From Mammaliicoccus sciuri (GTDB taxonomy: Bacteria; Bacillota; Bacilli; Staphylococcales; Staphylococcaceae), in the NCBI RefSeq assembly GCF_025561425.1, contig NZ_CP094824.1, positions 930,001 to 994,000 on the forward strand: a stretch of 64,000 nt of DNA, written 5' to 3'. Position 1 is the stretch's first letter. Each line of letters starts with the position of its first letter. Of this stretch, positions 28,634 to 36,802 are shown piece after piece. The notes below the pieces were generated by a model, which was not told the DNA's origin, ran no database searches, and saw only the letters and a list, made by a program, of their open reading frames with translations. A program made the translations under genes and the position numbers.

Positions 28634-29031
28634 TGAGAAATATTCAATTCGCAGATGAACTAATTAAAAAGACTTTTGGAGAAAATGAACAAGATGGAGT
28701 AGTAAGAAAACAATTTAACGCTACTGATAAACATGTGACTTGGTCAATTGAGTTCTTCGCTTATGAAGCAACAATTGTATGTACAGCAAGTAAAGCTGGA
28801 ACTAAATTTAAAGTTTCTGGAGATAATGTTCCAAATGGTTTTATTACTCAACAATATGGAAGAGTTGAATATATAAGACAAGAATTATTTAAAGATGAAG
28901 TAGAAAATCCAGATCAATTAACATTAGAAGATGTAGACAGTGAAGAAGAACAAGAGCAAGCAGAAAACGAAACATTATTTGATGGTGGAGAAGAGAAAGT
29001 TGAAGAATTATCAAAAGAAGAAATTGAGTAA
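28633..29031 (+). CDS. Hypothetical phage protein with acidic tail (132 aa)
   Basis: A beta-rich N-terminal half and a strongly acidic C-terminus (about 95-132). Coupled to rusA (TAATG). No family recognised. Last gene before a strong terminator. Confidence 0.65.
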   Translation: MRNIQFADELIKKTFGENEQDGVVRKQFNATDKHVTWSIEFFAYEATIVCTASKAGTKFKVSGDNVPNGFITQQYGRVEYIRQELFKDEVENPDQLTLEDVDSEEEQEQAENETLFDGGEEKVEELSKEEIE

Positions 29032-29070
29032 TTAAAATTTACTAATAATTTCATTCTCCAATATGTAAAA

Positions 29071-29100
29071 TTCGAGCCATTCATTTACGAATGGCTCGAA
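29071..29100. terminator. Bidirectional terminator
   Basis: TTCGAGCCATTC pairs perfectly with GAATGGCTCGAA around a six-base loop, with A/T runs on both sides. It separates the rightward early operon from the leftward toxin-immunity pair. Confidence 0.85.
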
Positions 29101-29106
29101 TAAAAA

Positions 29107-29520
29107 TTAAATAATAGATTTTAAATTATTAGTAAAAGTGATAAAGGACTCTTTTGTTACGTTCATACGTACTGATAATCCTGATTCAGTGGCCATATTC
29201 ATGTGGTTCAAACCAGAGTCAAAATTTATATATAAAATTAAATCATTTTCATTTAATTGAATAATTGTTAACCAAAAATCTGGTTCATTAAAAAAGTAAT
29301 CTGGAGAATCATTAGTGAAATTACTAATATTCAAGTTTTGAATTTCATCATCTAATAATACTATTTCTTTTTCTATACAAGATTGTTCATAAGTAACCAT
29401 TAACTTGAAGTAAGTATGTTTTATATCATCGGTAGTTGAAGACTTGGTATGTTTAAGAGATAAGACTATGTTATTTTCTTTGAAATCAATATCTTTTAAC
29501 ATTGTTGTAATCATAGACAA
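29107..29520 (-). CDS. Probable immunity protein (WapI-like)
   Basis: 137 residues, acidic, no signal peptide. The C-terminal MATESGLSVRMNVTKESFIT resembles the TExGIxLRMxV pattern I associate with WapI-type immunity proteins. It starts (TTG) four bases after the toxin stop, with GGGG nine bases upstream inside the toxin 3' end. Cytosolic localisation and position after a secreted toxin-like gene support the role. Not proven. Confidence 0.6.
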   Translation of the reverse strand: MSMITTMLKDIDFKENNIVLSLKHTKSSTTDDIKHTYFKLMVTYEQSCIEKEIVLLDDEIQNLNISNFTNDSPDYFFNEPDFWLTIIQLNENDLILYINFDSGLNHMNMATESGLSVRMNVTKESFITFTNNLKSII

Positions 29521-29523
29521 TAT

Positions 29524-30048
29524 TTAGTGCCCCTTTCTCCAGACTTTTTTAGGACTTTTTTGTTTATACGTTGTAACAACAGTTTTACCTTTTTTATCTA
29601 GAACTAAAGTCGTTTTAGAACTTTTATCATATAAGATTTTAGCACCAGTTTTTTTATCAGTATATTTTTGTCCAAATCTCATTGTATGTGCGAATTGTTG
29701 CTTTGTAATTCCTCTTTGAGCAGCACGCTGTAAAGCGTGTTTTGAAATTTTCTTTACAAGGTGTTTTCCACCTTGTTTGACAACTATACTGATCACTGCT
29801 GAAGCAAGATATGGAATAATTGGAGCGATACGAGGCGTTATAGTTGGTTCCTCGGAATCATCACTAATTATTTCATATAAATCGGCTATTTCTTCATCAG
29901 ATAAATGAGCTATGTATTTATCATTATTAACTTGTTCCTCTGATGGATAATCTTCATTTTCACTAGCTTGAACATAACCAGTAGCAGTAAAAGTTAAAGT
30001 TAAAACAAAAACTGTAATAAATATTACTAATTTAGAAATTTTTGACAT
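29524..30048 (-). CDS. Secreted putative RNase-type toxin
   Basis: 174 residues. Signal peptide 1-28 (cleavage near VQA-SE), an acidic propeptide-like segment (30-68), a hydrophobic segment (about 74-92) and a basic C-terminal domain. That domain starts HALQRAAQRGI (H104, R108, R112) and ends in strands TTLVLD and KTVVTTY. The pattern resembles DUF4258/BECR-fold toxins, and the layout recalls staphylococcal SAR2788-family putative toxins (from memory). RBS AGGAGGTG; oriented against the early operon. Confidence 0.62.
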   Translation of the reverse strand: MSKISKLVIFITVFVLTLTFTATGYVQASENEDYPSEEQVNNDKYIAHLSDEEIADLYEIISDDSEEPTITPRIAPIIPYLASAVISIVVKQGGKHLVKKISKHALQRAAQRGITKQQFAHTMRFGQKYTDKKTGAKILYDKSSKTTLVLDKKGKTVVTTYKQKSPKKVWRKGH

Positions 30049-30129
30049 TTTGCACCTCCTGGATATAAATATAAATTATTTTAAAGAGAAAAACAACAAA
30101 ATTTAAAAAATTAAAAGGAGGACTAACTT

Positions 30130-30300
30130 ATGAAACTATATCTAATCACAATAACAATATCGCTTATAGCACTATACACATTTATCAAACGATCATATAA
30201 GTATGCGAGTGTGCAGGACGAAGTGGAGGCAGCTATTGATTATGAATCAGATAAGTATAAAGAGGCAGAAACATGGTTCAGTGGAGTTGGTAGACATTGA
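30130..30300 (+). CDS. Small membrane protein (56 aa)
   Basis: Begins MKLYLITITISLIALYTFIK: one N-terminal membrane helix and a charged cytosolic tail. AAAGGAGG is nine bases before the ATG. It is divergent from the toxin gene and heads the next rightward gene group. Confidence 0.6.
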   Translation: MKLYLITITISLIALYTFIKRSYKYASVQDEVEAAIDYESDKYKEAETWFSGVGRH

Positions 30301-30368
30301 TATTCGGATTAATACTATTCGCAGCAATACTGATAGCATTAATTATTATGGCAGTTAAGGAGGGATAA
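30297..30368 (+). CDS. Very small membrane protein (23 aa)
   Basis: TTG start overlapping the previous stop, with GGAG upstream. Nearly the whole peptide (IFGLILFAAILIALIIMAV) is one membrane helix. Too short to classify. Confidence 0.45.
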   Translation: MIFGLILFAAILIALIIMAVKEG

Positions 30369-30371
30369 GAA

Positions 30372-30776
30372 ATGGCAACAGTACAAGAGCAAATTAAAGA
30401 AATTAATACTAAAGATGAATTGATTAAATGGCTGATTAATGAATATTTCATTTTATCTAACAAAGCATATGGTGATAATTTCGAAGAAGTAATAGATAAA
30501 GAATTAAATATCATTAAGTCTAAAGCTGAAACATTAATGACATCCTGTGATTCTACTTACGAATATGAATTTACGAATAAGCAAGTATTGCATGGTTATT
30601 ATAATTATTTAGGTGATAAGGATGGCCTAGAGGAACTTTATGATGTGTACAAAAAAGCGAAAAAATATAATGAAATTCACAATGCAATCAATGCACATTG
30701 GATAGAGTATCCAGAAGATTGGATGCCTGAAGTTTATATGATAGTTAATAATTATGAGGGGGATTCTAAATGCTAA
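30372..30776 (+). CDS. Hypothetical phage protein (134 aa)
   Basis: A helical, acidic protein beginning MATVQEQIKEINTKDELIKW. AAGGAGGG lies upstream. It overlaps the next gene by seven bases. No domain recognised. Confidence 0.65.
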   Translation: MATVQEQIKEINTKDELIKWLINEYFILSNKAYGDNFEEVIDKELNIIKSKAETLMTSCDSTYEYEFTNKQVLHGYYNYLGDKDGLEELYDVYKKAKKYNEIHNAINAHWIEYPEDWMPEVYMIVNNYEGDSKC

Positions 30777-30979
30777 ACAAAGACATTAGAAATATGATGT
30801 TTGAATTAACTATAGAAGACTTTAAGAAGCAAGTACAAACTGATGAGAATAGATTAGGTTTTCGACAAATGAAAGTACTATTTGACGAATTAGTAAATGC
30901 AAAGTTTACAGAAGAACAAGCATTTAAATTTATTATCTTACAGATGAAGATGGAGGGAGAAAATAATGGAACTAAATAA
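30770..30979 (+). CDS. Hypothetical phage protein (69 aa)
   Basis: A small protein with the helical motif FRQMKVLFDELVNAKFTEEQ, which recalls short phage proteins of similar position. RBS GAGGGGG. Overlaps the MazG-like gene by 14 bases. Function unknown. Confidence 0.65.
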   Translation: MLNKDIRNMMFELTIEDFKKQVQTDENRLGFRQMKVLFDELVNAKFTEEQAFKFIILQMKMEGENNGTK

Positions 30980-31424
30980 ATATCAAGAGATAGCGTTAAG
31001 AACTCATAACGTTGAACAAAACATGAGCGAAGCTTTAACTAATTATGCATTAGGTTTAACAGGTGAATCAGGAGAAGTTGCAGACAACATTAAGAAACAT
31101 ATATTCCATGGCCATGAGTTAAACAAAGACGAAATGGTTAAAGAACTCGGCGATGTTCTTTGGTACTTATCTTCACTCGCTAGTATGTGTGACGTAAAAC
31201 TCGATGAAGTGGTAGGTCATAATTTAAATAAATTATCTAATAGATATCCAGGTGGATTTAATCAACAGCACAGTATTAATCGAGTAGAGAACATTTCACC
31301 AGGAGATAAAATTTTATTTAGTAATAGCCAATATATTGTGGATGATGTAATTGGAAATACATTATTGATTAGTAACGATAACGATGATCAGCAAGTTAAT
31401 GTATATGATGTAAAGAAACTGTAA
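30966..31424 (+). CDS. MazG-like nucleotide pyrophosphohydrolase
   Basis: 152 residues. The MazG-like all-alpha fold shows GLTGESGEVADNIKKHI (metal-binding Glu residues) and ELGDVLWYLSSLA. Such enzymes hydrolyse (d)NTPs and some phage versions affect host (p)ppGpp. A 45-residue beta extension (VENISPGDKILFSN...) follows the fold, which is unusual. Confidence 0.82.
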   Translation: MELNKYQEIALRTHNVEQNMSEALTNYALGLTGESGEVADNIKKHIFHGHELNKDEMVKELGDVLWYLSSLASMCDVKLDEVVGHNLNKLSNRYPGGFNQQHSINRVENISPGDKILFSNSQYIVDDVIGNTLLISNDNDDQQVNVYDVKKL

Positions 31425-31457
31425 TTAGTTTCTTCTTAATAAAGGTGGTGAGATGTA

Positions 31458-31859
31458 TTGTTCGAGTGGCTAGAGTTATACCAGAACTTGGATATGCAAC
31501 AGCAGGCATTAGAGATAAAAAAAGATATATGCATTGAAGAAATGGAGAGGTGGCACTCAATAAGTTATGCACGAGCAGACTTAGGAAAGAAGCATGACTT
31601 TCATTCTCGCTTACAACAGGTCAGCCGTATTGAGGAGGAGTTAGAGGAATTGAATGAGAGGATAAAAAAGTTAGAAGAACAGAAGGAAAGAGTATTAAGT
31701 TTGTTGGACCGTTTCCAAGGTATAGAACACAAGATACTTAGAAAGAAATATGTAGATGGTATGACATTACAAGAGATTGCATATGACTTAGGTTATAGTG
31801 AACAATACATTAGAAAGAAGCATGCTGAGTGTATCAAGAGAATCAAGTTCATTAGTTAG
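31458..31859 (+). CDS. Sigma-like late-gene transcriptional regulator
   Basis: 133 residues: N-terminal coiled coil and a C-terminal sigma-70 region 4-like HTH (LRKKYVDGMTLQEIAYDLGY, SEQYIRKKHAECIKRI). The position just before HNH-terS is that of RinA/ArpU-type activators of late genes. TTG start with AAAGGTGG upstream. Confidence 0.78.
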   Translation: MFEWLELYQNLDMQQQALEIKKDICIEEMERWHSISYARADLGKKHDFHSRLQQVSRIEEELEELNERIKKLEEQKERVLSLLDRFQGIEHKILRKKYVDGMTLQEIAYDLGYSEQYIRKKHAECIKRIKFIS

Positions 31860-31938
31860 TAGTCAACGTTGTCAACAAACATTCTACACAAACTATTGAT
31901 TAATCATGATATTGTTATAGCATAGAAAAATTATAACT

Positions 31939-31970
31939 AGGACTGACACATTGTGTTGGTCCTTTTATTA
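31939..31970 (+). terminator. Terminator between early and late regions
   Basis: AGGACTGACAC can pair with GTGTTGGTCCT (two wobble pairs) and is followed by TTTTATT. It lies just upstream of the HNH gene. Confidence 0.7.
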
Positions 31971-32000
31971 TGTGATGAAGGAGTGATTGATATTGGTATC

Positions 32001-32348
32001 ATGCGAAGATGTAATCATCCAACATGTAATACATTGATAAGTAGAGACGAAACATATTGTGATAAGCACAAAACATATACAAACAAAGCATATAACGATA
32101 CTAGAAGAAGAAACGATCCAGAATATATCAACTTCTATAAATCAAATGCTTGGTTAACTATGAGAAAAAGAATACTTCTGAAACATGATTACTTATGTAG
32201 TAGTTGTGGAAGAATTGCTGAAGTAGTAGACCATATTATTCCAACAAAAGTAGATTGGTCAAAGAGATTGGATGAAGAAAACCTTCAACCATTATGTAAT
32301 GAATGTCATAACAAAAAAACACAAGAAGATTTAAAAGGGCGAAATTAA
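32001..32348 (+). CDS. HNH endonuclease of the packaging module
   Basis: 115 residues. Two CxxC pairs frame the HNH core: CSSCGRIAEVVDHIIPTKV, then NLQPLCNECHNKKTQED. HNH proteins next to terS/terL are needed for cos cleavage in related siphoviruses. The start is set at ATG 32001, because the longer frame crosses the terminator. A second N-terminal zinc-like group (CNHPTCN, YCDKH) is present. Confidence 0.88.
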   Translation: MRRCNHPTCNTLISRDETYCDKHKTYTNKAYNDTRRRNDPEYINFYKSNAWLTMRKRILLKHDYLCSSCGRIAEVVDHIIPTKVDWSKRLDEENLQPLCNECHNKKTQEDLKGRN

Positions 32349-32410
32349 TAAAAAGTAAAAAAGTGAAAAAACAAAAATTCAGAAAATGAAAATACGAAAA
32401 AATAAAAAGT

Positions 32411-32475
32411 CCCCCACCAATTTTGACGGCCGAGGAAAAATTTTTCCCCGGAACGGGGCGAACTTTTCTTCTTAA
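32411..32475 (+). other. Candidate cos region
   Basis: A GC-rich island in an AT-rich gap between HNH and terS. It has a perfect 14-bp palindrome GGAAAAATTTTTCC (32434-32447) overlapping an inverted repeat CCCCG-gaa-CGGGG (32446-32458). Position matches cos in HNH-type siphoviruses. The nick sites cannot be read from sequence alone. Confidence 0.5.
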
Positions 32476-32519
32476 AGATTTCCCTTAATTAATTAAATTT
32501 CAGTAGGAGGTGTTGATTT

Positions 32520-32990
32520 ATGGCCGGTAGACCTAAAAAATTACTTCATAACTCAAATAAGAATTATACGTCGGAAGAAATTATCAAAAAAGAGCGTGAA
32601 GAGGCGGAATTGAATAAATTTTCGAAAATAGACCCTGAACCACCTGGTTTTTTGGACGATATAGCAAGACAAGAATACAAACGGGTAATTCCATATATGC
32701 AAGATTTGCCGATTTCTACTTTAGACCGAGCTCAACTTGCACAATATTGTAGTTTTTACAGTGACTTTGTACAAGCAACTCATTTGATAGAAGAAACAGG
32801 AGGTGTGGTTATTGAAACCGATAGAGGGCTTAAAGTTAACCCTGCATTTACAGCAAAAGAAAAAGCGGGTACACGAATGCAACAAGCAGCTAACACATTG
32901 GGCTTAACCATTGATAGTCGCTTACGTATTGTTGTACCGGAAGAAAAAGAAGATGATGATCCATTCAAAGAATTTGTGAGTGATGAATGA
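32520..32990 (+). CDS. terS: Terminase small subunit (P27 family)
   Basis: 156 residues with PPGFLDDIARQEYKRVIPYM and LGLTIDSRLRIVVP, the P27/Terminase_4 pattern. It recognises cos DNA and delivers it to TerL. RBS AGGAGGTG; overlaps terL by four bases. Confidence 0.9.
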   Translation: MAGRPKKLLHNSNKNYTSEEIIKKEREEAELNKFSKIDPEPPGFLDDIARQEYKRVIPYMQDLPISTLDRAQLAQYCSFYSDFVQATHLIEETGGVVIETDRGLKVNPAFTAKEKAGTRMQQAANTLGLTIDSRLRIVVPEEKEDDDPFKEFVSDE

Positions 32991-34693
32991 TGGTTGATTA
33001 TACAACACTTTATGCACAAAAGGTTATTAATGGCGATATTTTAGCAAGTAAAAAGAACATAGGAGTCGCTAAACGCCATTTAAAAGATTTGAAAAATCCA
33101 CCAAAAGATTGTTATTGGGATGTTAAGCAGGCAAATAAAGCAATAAAATTTATTGAGATGTTGCCGGACCCTAAAACAAACGAACCTATGCCACTAATGT
33201 TATTTCAAAAATTTATTGTAGGTAGCATTTATGGTTGGCGTAGAAAAGGAGGCTTTAGAAGATATACAAAAGCGTATATCAGCATGGCACGTAAACAGGG
33301 TAAATCACTTATCGTCTCAGGTATGTCGTTAAATGGGCTATTGTTCGGTCAATACCCTAAGTTTAATCGACAAATCTATGTATCATCTTCAACATATAAA
33401 CAAGCACAAACGATTTTCAAAATGGCAAGTCAACAAATCAAATTGCTACGCTCTAAAAGTGATTACATTCGAAAATCGACAGACGTACGCAAAACGGACT
33501 TAGCACACATTGCATCAGAAAGTGTGTTTGAACCACTGTCAAACAATCCTGATGCGGTAGATGGTAAAGACCCTACTGTTGCGATTTTAGATGAGTTGGC
33601 AAGTATGCCAGACGACGAGATGTATTCGCGTTTTAAAACAGGTATGACATTGCAAAAGAACCCTCTCACTCTCTTGATTTCGACAGCGGGCGACAACTTA
33701 AACAGTCAGATGTATCAAGAATACAAATACATTACTAAAATTCTTTCAGGGGAAGTTAAGGCAGACAGTTATTTTGTTTATTGCGCTGAAATGGACTCAG
33801 AAGACGAGGTTAACGATGAATCGCAGTGGATTAAAGCAATGCCACTACTCGAATCGAAAGAGCATAGAGATACTATATTGCGTAACATTAAGTCAGATAT
33901 TCAAGATGAGCTTGAAAAAGGTACATCGTTTCATAAGATTCTGATTAAAAACTTTAATTTGTGGCAAGCTAACAAAGAAGATAGCTTGATTAATATTTCT
34001 GAATGGGAATCAGTAGAAGTTAATAAAGCGGATTATAATCTTTATGGTCGTGATGTTTATATTGGTGTCGATTTATCACGTTTAGACGATTTGACTTCTG
34101 TCGGTTTTATCTTTCCAAATGATAACGAATCGGTATTAATCGATAGTTATTCGTTTATAGGATTACGAACCACATTAGAACAAAAAACGAAGCGGGATAA
34201 GATTAATTATGAATATATAGTTAATCAAGGTGAAGCGGAAACAACGACCTCAGAAAGTGGCATGATTGATTATAAACGTGTGATTGAATACATTTTGCAA
34301 GTCGTTGAAGAATATGATTTAAATGTAATAGCAGTTTGTTATGATCCGTGGAACGCGCAATCGTTTATTACGAGTTTGGAAACGATGATGATTGACTGGC
34401 CATTAATCGAAGTTGGACAAAGTTTTAAAAGTCTGTCACAAACTATCAAGCAATTTAGAATGTGGGTAGCAGATAAAAAGGTACGACATTTTGGAAAACA
34501 TCTTCTTACAATAGCGGTTAATAATGCCGTGTTGATGTATGACGGTGAAGATAATGTAAAAATCAATAAGAAATTGAACAGACAGAAGATTGACCCTATC
34601 ATTTCGGTTATTACTGCATTTAGCGAAGCGAGAATGCATGAGTTTGAGACAGATTGGTCATCTATTTATGAAAGTGAAGAATTTGATTTTTAG
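32987..34693 (+). CDS. terL: Terminase large subunit
   Basis: 568 residues. The ATPase part shows a Walker A-like MARKQGKSLIVSG and Walker B TVAILDELASMPDDEM. The C-terminal RNase H-like nuclease shows IGVDLSRLDDLTSVG and later acidic residues. It drives packaging. Normal length for the family. Confidence 0.94.
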   Translation: MMVDYTTLYAQKVINGDILASKKNIGVAKRHLKDLKNPPKDCYWDVKQANKAIKFIEMLPDPKTNEPMPLMLFQKFIVGSIYGWRRKGGFRRYTKAYISMARKQGKSLIVSGMSLNGLLFGQYPKFNRQIYVSSSTYKQAQTIFKMASQQIKLLRSKSDYIRKSTDVRKTDLAHIASESVFEPLSNNPDAVDGKDPTVAILDELASMPDDEMYSRFKTGMTLQKNPLTLLISTAGDNLNSQMYQEYKYITKILSGEVKADSYFVYCAEMDSEDEVNDESQWIKAMPLLESKEHRDTILRNIKSDIQDELEKGTSFHKILIKNFNLWQANKEDSLINISEWESVEVNKADYNLYGRDVYIGVDLSRLDDLTSVGFIFPNDNESVLIDSYSFIGLRTTLEQKTKRDKINYEYIVNQGEAETTTSESGMIDYKRVIEYILQVVEEYDLNVIAVCYDPWNAQSFITSLETMMIDWPLIEVGQSFKSLSQTIKQFRMWVADKKVRHFGKHLLTIAVNNAVLMYDGEDNVKINKKLNRQKIDPIISVITAFSEARMHEFETDWSSIYESEEFDF

Positions 34694-34704
34694 GAGGTGA
34701 CGTA

Positions 34705-34902
34705 ATGAATTTTGATAAATTATATACGTTTTTAAAGATATTGGTCGCTAACATTGTTAGTATCTTTTTTTTATTGGGATTAATCACGGTCAATTTTGCA
34801 GTATACATCGGTTATGGTACAGTGATTGGATTAATCGTTACTGGTTCATTCCTGATTATAATCGCACTGATTATTGACCGTGAATCGCAAGAAAGGAGGT
34901 AA
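34705..34902 (+). CDS. DUF1056-like small membrane protein
   Basis: 65 residues with two hydrophobic helices (about 11-33 and 37-56). A gene of this size between terL and portal is typical of these phages (DUF1056). RBS AGGAGGTG. Function unknown. Confidence 0.75.
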   Translation: MNFDKLYTFLKILVANIVSIFFLLGLITVNFAVYIGYGTVIGLIVTGSFLIIIALIIDRESQERR

Positions 34903-34907
34903 ATTAA

Positions 34908-36178
34908 TTGGGAATCTTTTATAGAGAAAAACGAGAATTACAGTATAACGAAGATGATTTACAAATGATGGTACAAACGTTGCCGGGATTCCAAGGGCAA
35001 CCATTGAGAAAGTATGCAGATGTGGAGGCTATTAAACACAGTGATATTTTTACTGCTGTCATGATGATTGCATCCGACTTAGCACGTATGCCTATTCGGT
35101 TAACAAACAACGGCGAGATTGATTTTAATAACAAGATTACAAAACTTTTGAATATACGCCCTAATCCTTTTTATAACGGCTATATTTTTAAGTTAGTCGT
35201 GTTTGCTAACTCTCTACTCACATCACACGGATACATTGAAATCGCAAGAGATTACAAAGGTAATCCCGTCAATCTTGCATTTCGGAAAACATCTGAAATT
35301 GAGTTAAAACTTAGCCCATCAGGTAAGTATTATTACGAATTCAAAAAAATAGACGATAACGGCAAATCGACATCACGCAAAATTAAGTTTGAAGATATGC
35401 TCGATATTAAATTCTACTCGTTAGATGGTATTAACGGACTATCGCTACTTGATACATTGAGCAAAACTATCGATTCAGACAACAACGGTAAGACTTTCTA
35501 AACAACTTTTTAAGAAACGGTACACACGTAGGCGGAATACTTAAGATGAAAGGTGTACTTAATGATAAAAAAGCACGCGAGAGAGCAAGAACAGAATTCC
35601 ACAAAGCATTTAGTGGTACAAAGCAAGCAGGTAAAGTCGTTGTACTAGATGAGTCAATGACGTTTGACCAATTGGAAGTTGATACGGAAGTTTTAAAACT
35701 GATCCGTGAAAACAAATCATCCACACGTGAGATTGCAGGGGGGTTCGGCATACCGTTGCATAAGTTTGGTATTGAAACAACGAATATGAGCATAACAGAC
35801 GCAAATTTAGACTATCTATCCACACTTAAGCCTTATACAACGTGTGTATGTGCGGAGTTGAATTTCAAATTTAACGATGAAAGAACCGATGTAGCACGCG
35901 AGTTTAAGTTCGATACTACTGAAATACGTGTGGTTGATGAAAAAACGCAAGCTGAGATTGACAAGATTAATCTTGATAGCGGTAAAACCAATATTGATGA
36001 AGTTCGAAAGCGCGACGGATTACCGCCTATTCCTGGTGGAAAGGGTAGCGTACATCGTGTGGATCTAAACCACGTAAATATTGATTTAGTTGATGATTAT
36101 CAGATGAATAAATCGCGTGGTACTGATAATAAATTGAAAGGTGGTGAGGAAAATGGAGAAGGAGACGAGAAAAGGTAA
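34908..36178 (+). pseudogene. Portal protein, broken by a one-base deletion
   Basis: The HK97-type portal is read in two frames: 34908-35501 (ends DNNGKTF) and then 35498-36178 (LNNFLRNGTHVGGIL...). At 35495-35497 there are three T; a fourth would restore ACT TTT CTA AAC and one continuous protein of about 424 residues. The N-part has the IASDLARMPI segment, the C-part has FGIPLHKFGI. Either an assembly homopolymer error or a real mutation. Confidence 0.88.
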
Positions 36179-36725
36179 TATTGTTGAAGTACGTTCTAAC
36201 GACGATAATGACATATTTATTGAGGGCTACGCTTTAAAATTTGATACATGGTCGGAAAATTTGGGGGGCTTTAAAGAAACCATCTCAAAACAAGCGTTAG
36301 AAAACACTGATTTATCAGATGTGCGTTGCTTAGTTGACCACTTGCCATCTCAAATCATTGGTAGAACGACGGCAGGTACACTCGATTTAACTGTTGATGA
36401 TACAGGTTTAAAGTATCGTTGTAAGTTACCTAACACGACATTCGCACGAGACTTGTATGAAAATATGCGTGTAGGTAACATCAATCAATGTTCATTTGGC
36501 TTTATGCTTGATGCTGATGGTGATGAAATGCGTTTTGATGAAAAAGAAAACATCTACAAACGTACATTAAAGGCAATTCGGGAACTGACAGATGTGTCAG
36601 TAGTAACTTATCCTGCTTATAAAGACACAGATGTAAAACCGGCACTCAGAAGCATCGAAAATTTTGAACACGAGAAACGCAAAAACGAAATCAGACAACG
36701 ACTTGAAAAAATGAAAACTCGGTGA
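36153..36725 (+). CDS. HK97-family prohead protease
   Basis: 190 residues from ATG 36153, overlapping the portal end, with GGTGAGG upstream. The catalytic His is in LVDHLPSQIIGRT and the Ser in NINQCSFGF. It matures the prohead by cleaving the capsid delta domain. Confidence 0.9.
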   Translation: MEKETRKGNIVEVRSNDDNDIFIEGYALKFDTWSENLGGFKETISKQALENTDLSDVRCLVDHLPSQIIGRTTAGTLDLTVDDTGLKYRCKLPNTTFARDLYENMRVGNINQCSFGFMLDADGDEMRFDEKENIYKRTLKAIRELTDVSVVTYPAYKDTDVKPALRSIENFEHEKRKNEIRQRLEKMKTR

Positions 36726-36754
36726 AGTTGAACACCGTAAAAAATACAACCATA

Positions 36755-36778
36755 AGACGTTTTAGACGTCTATTTTTT
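36755..36778 (+). terminator. Hairpin between protease and capsid genes
   Basis: AGACGT pairs with ACGTCT (five-base loop), followed by ATTTTTT. It may set the capsid/protease transcript ratio. Confidence 0.6.
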
Positions 36779-36802
36779 ATGTAAATTTTAGGAGGAAAAC
36801 AA

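Noticed and set aside
35498-35546. Programmed frameshift in portal
   Set aside because: There is no slippery heptamer at the join, and a simple extra T in the T-run explains the break better.
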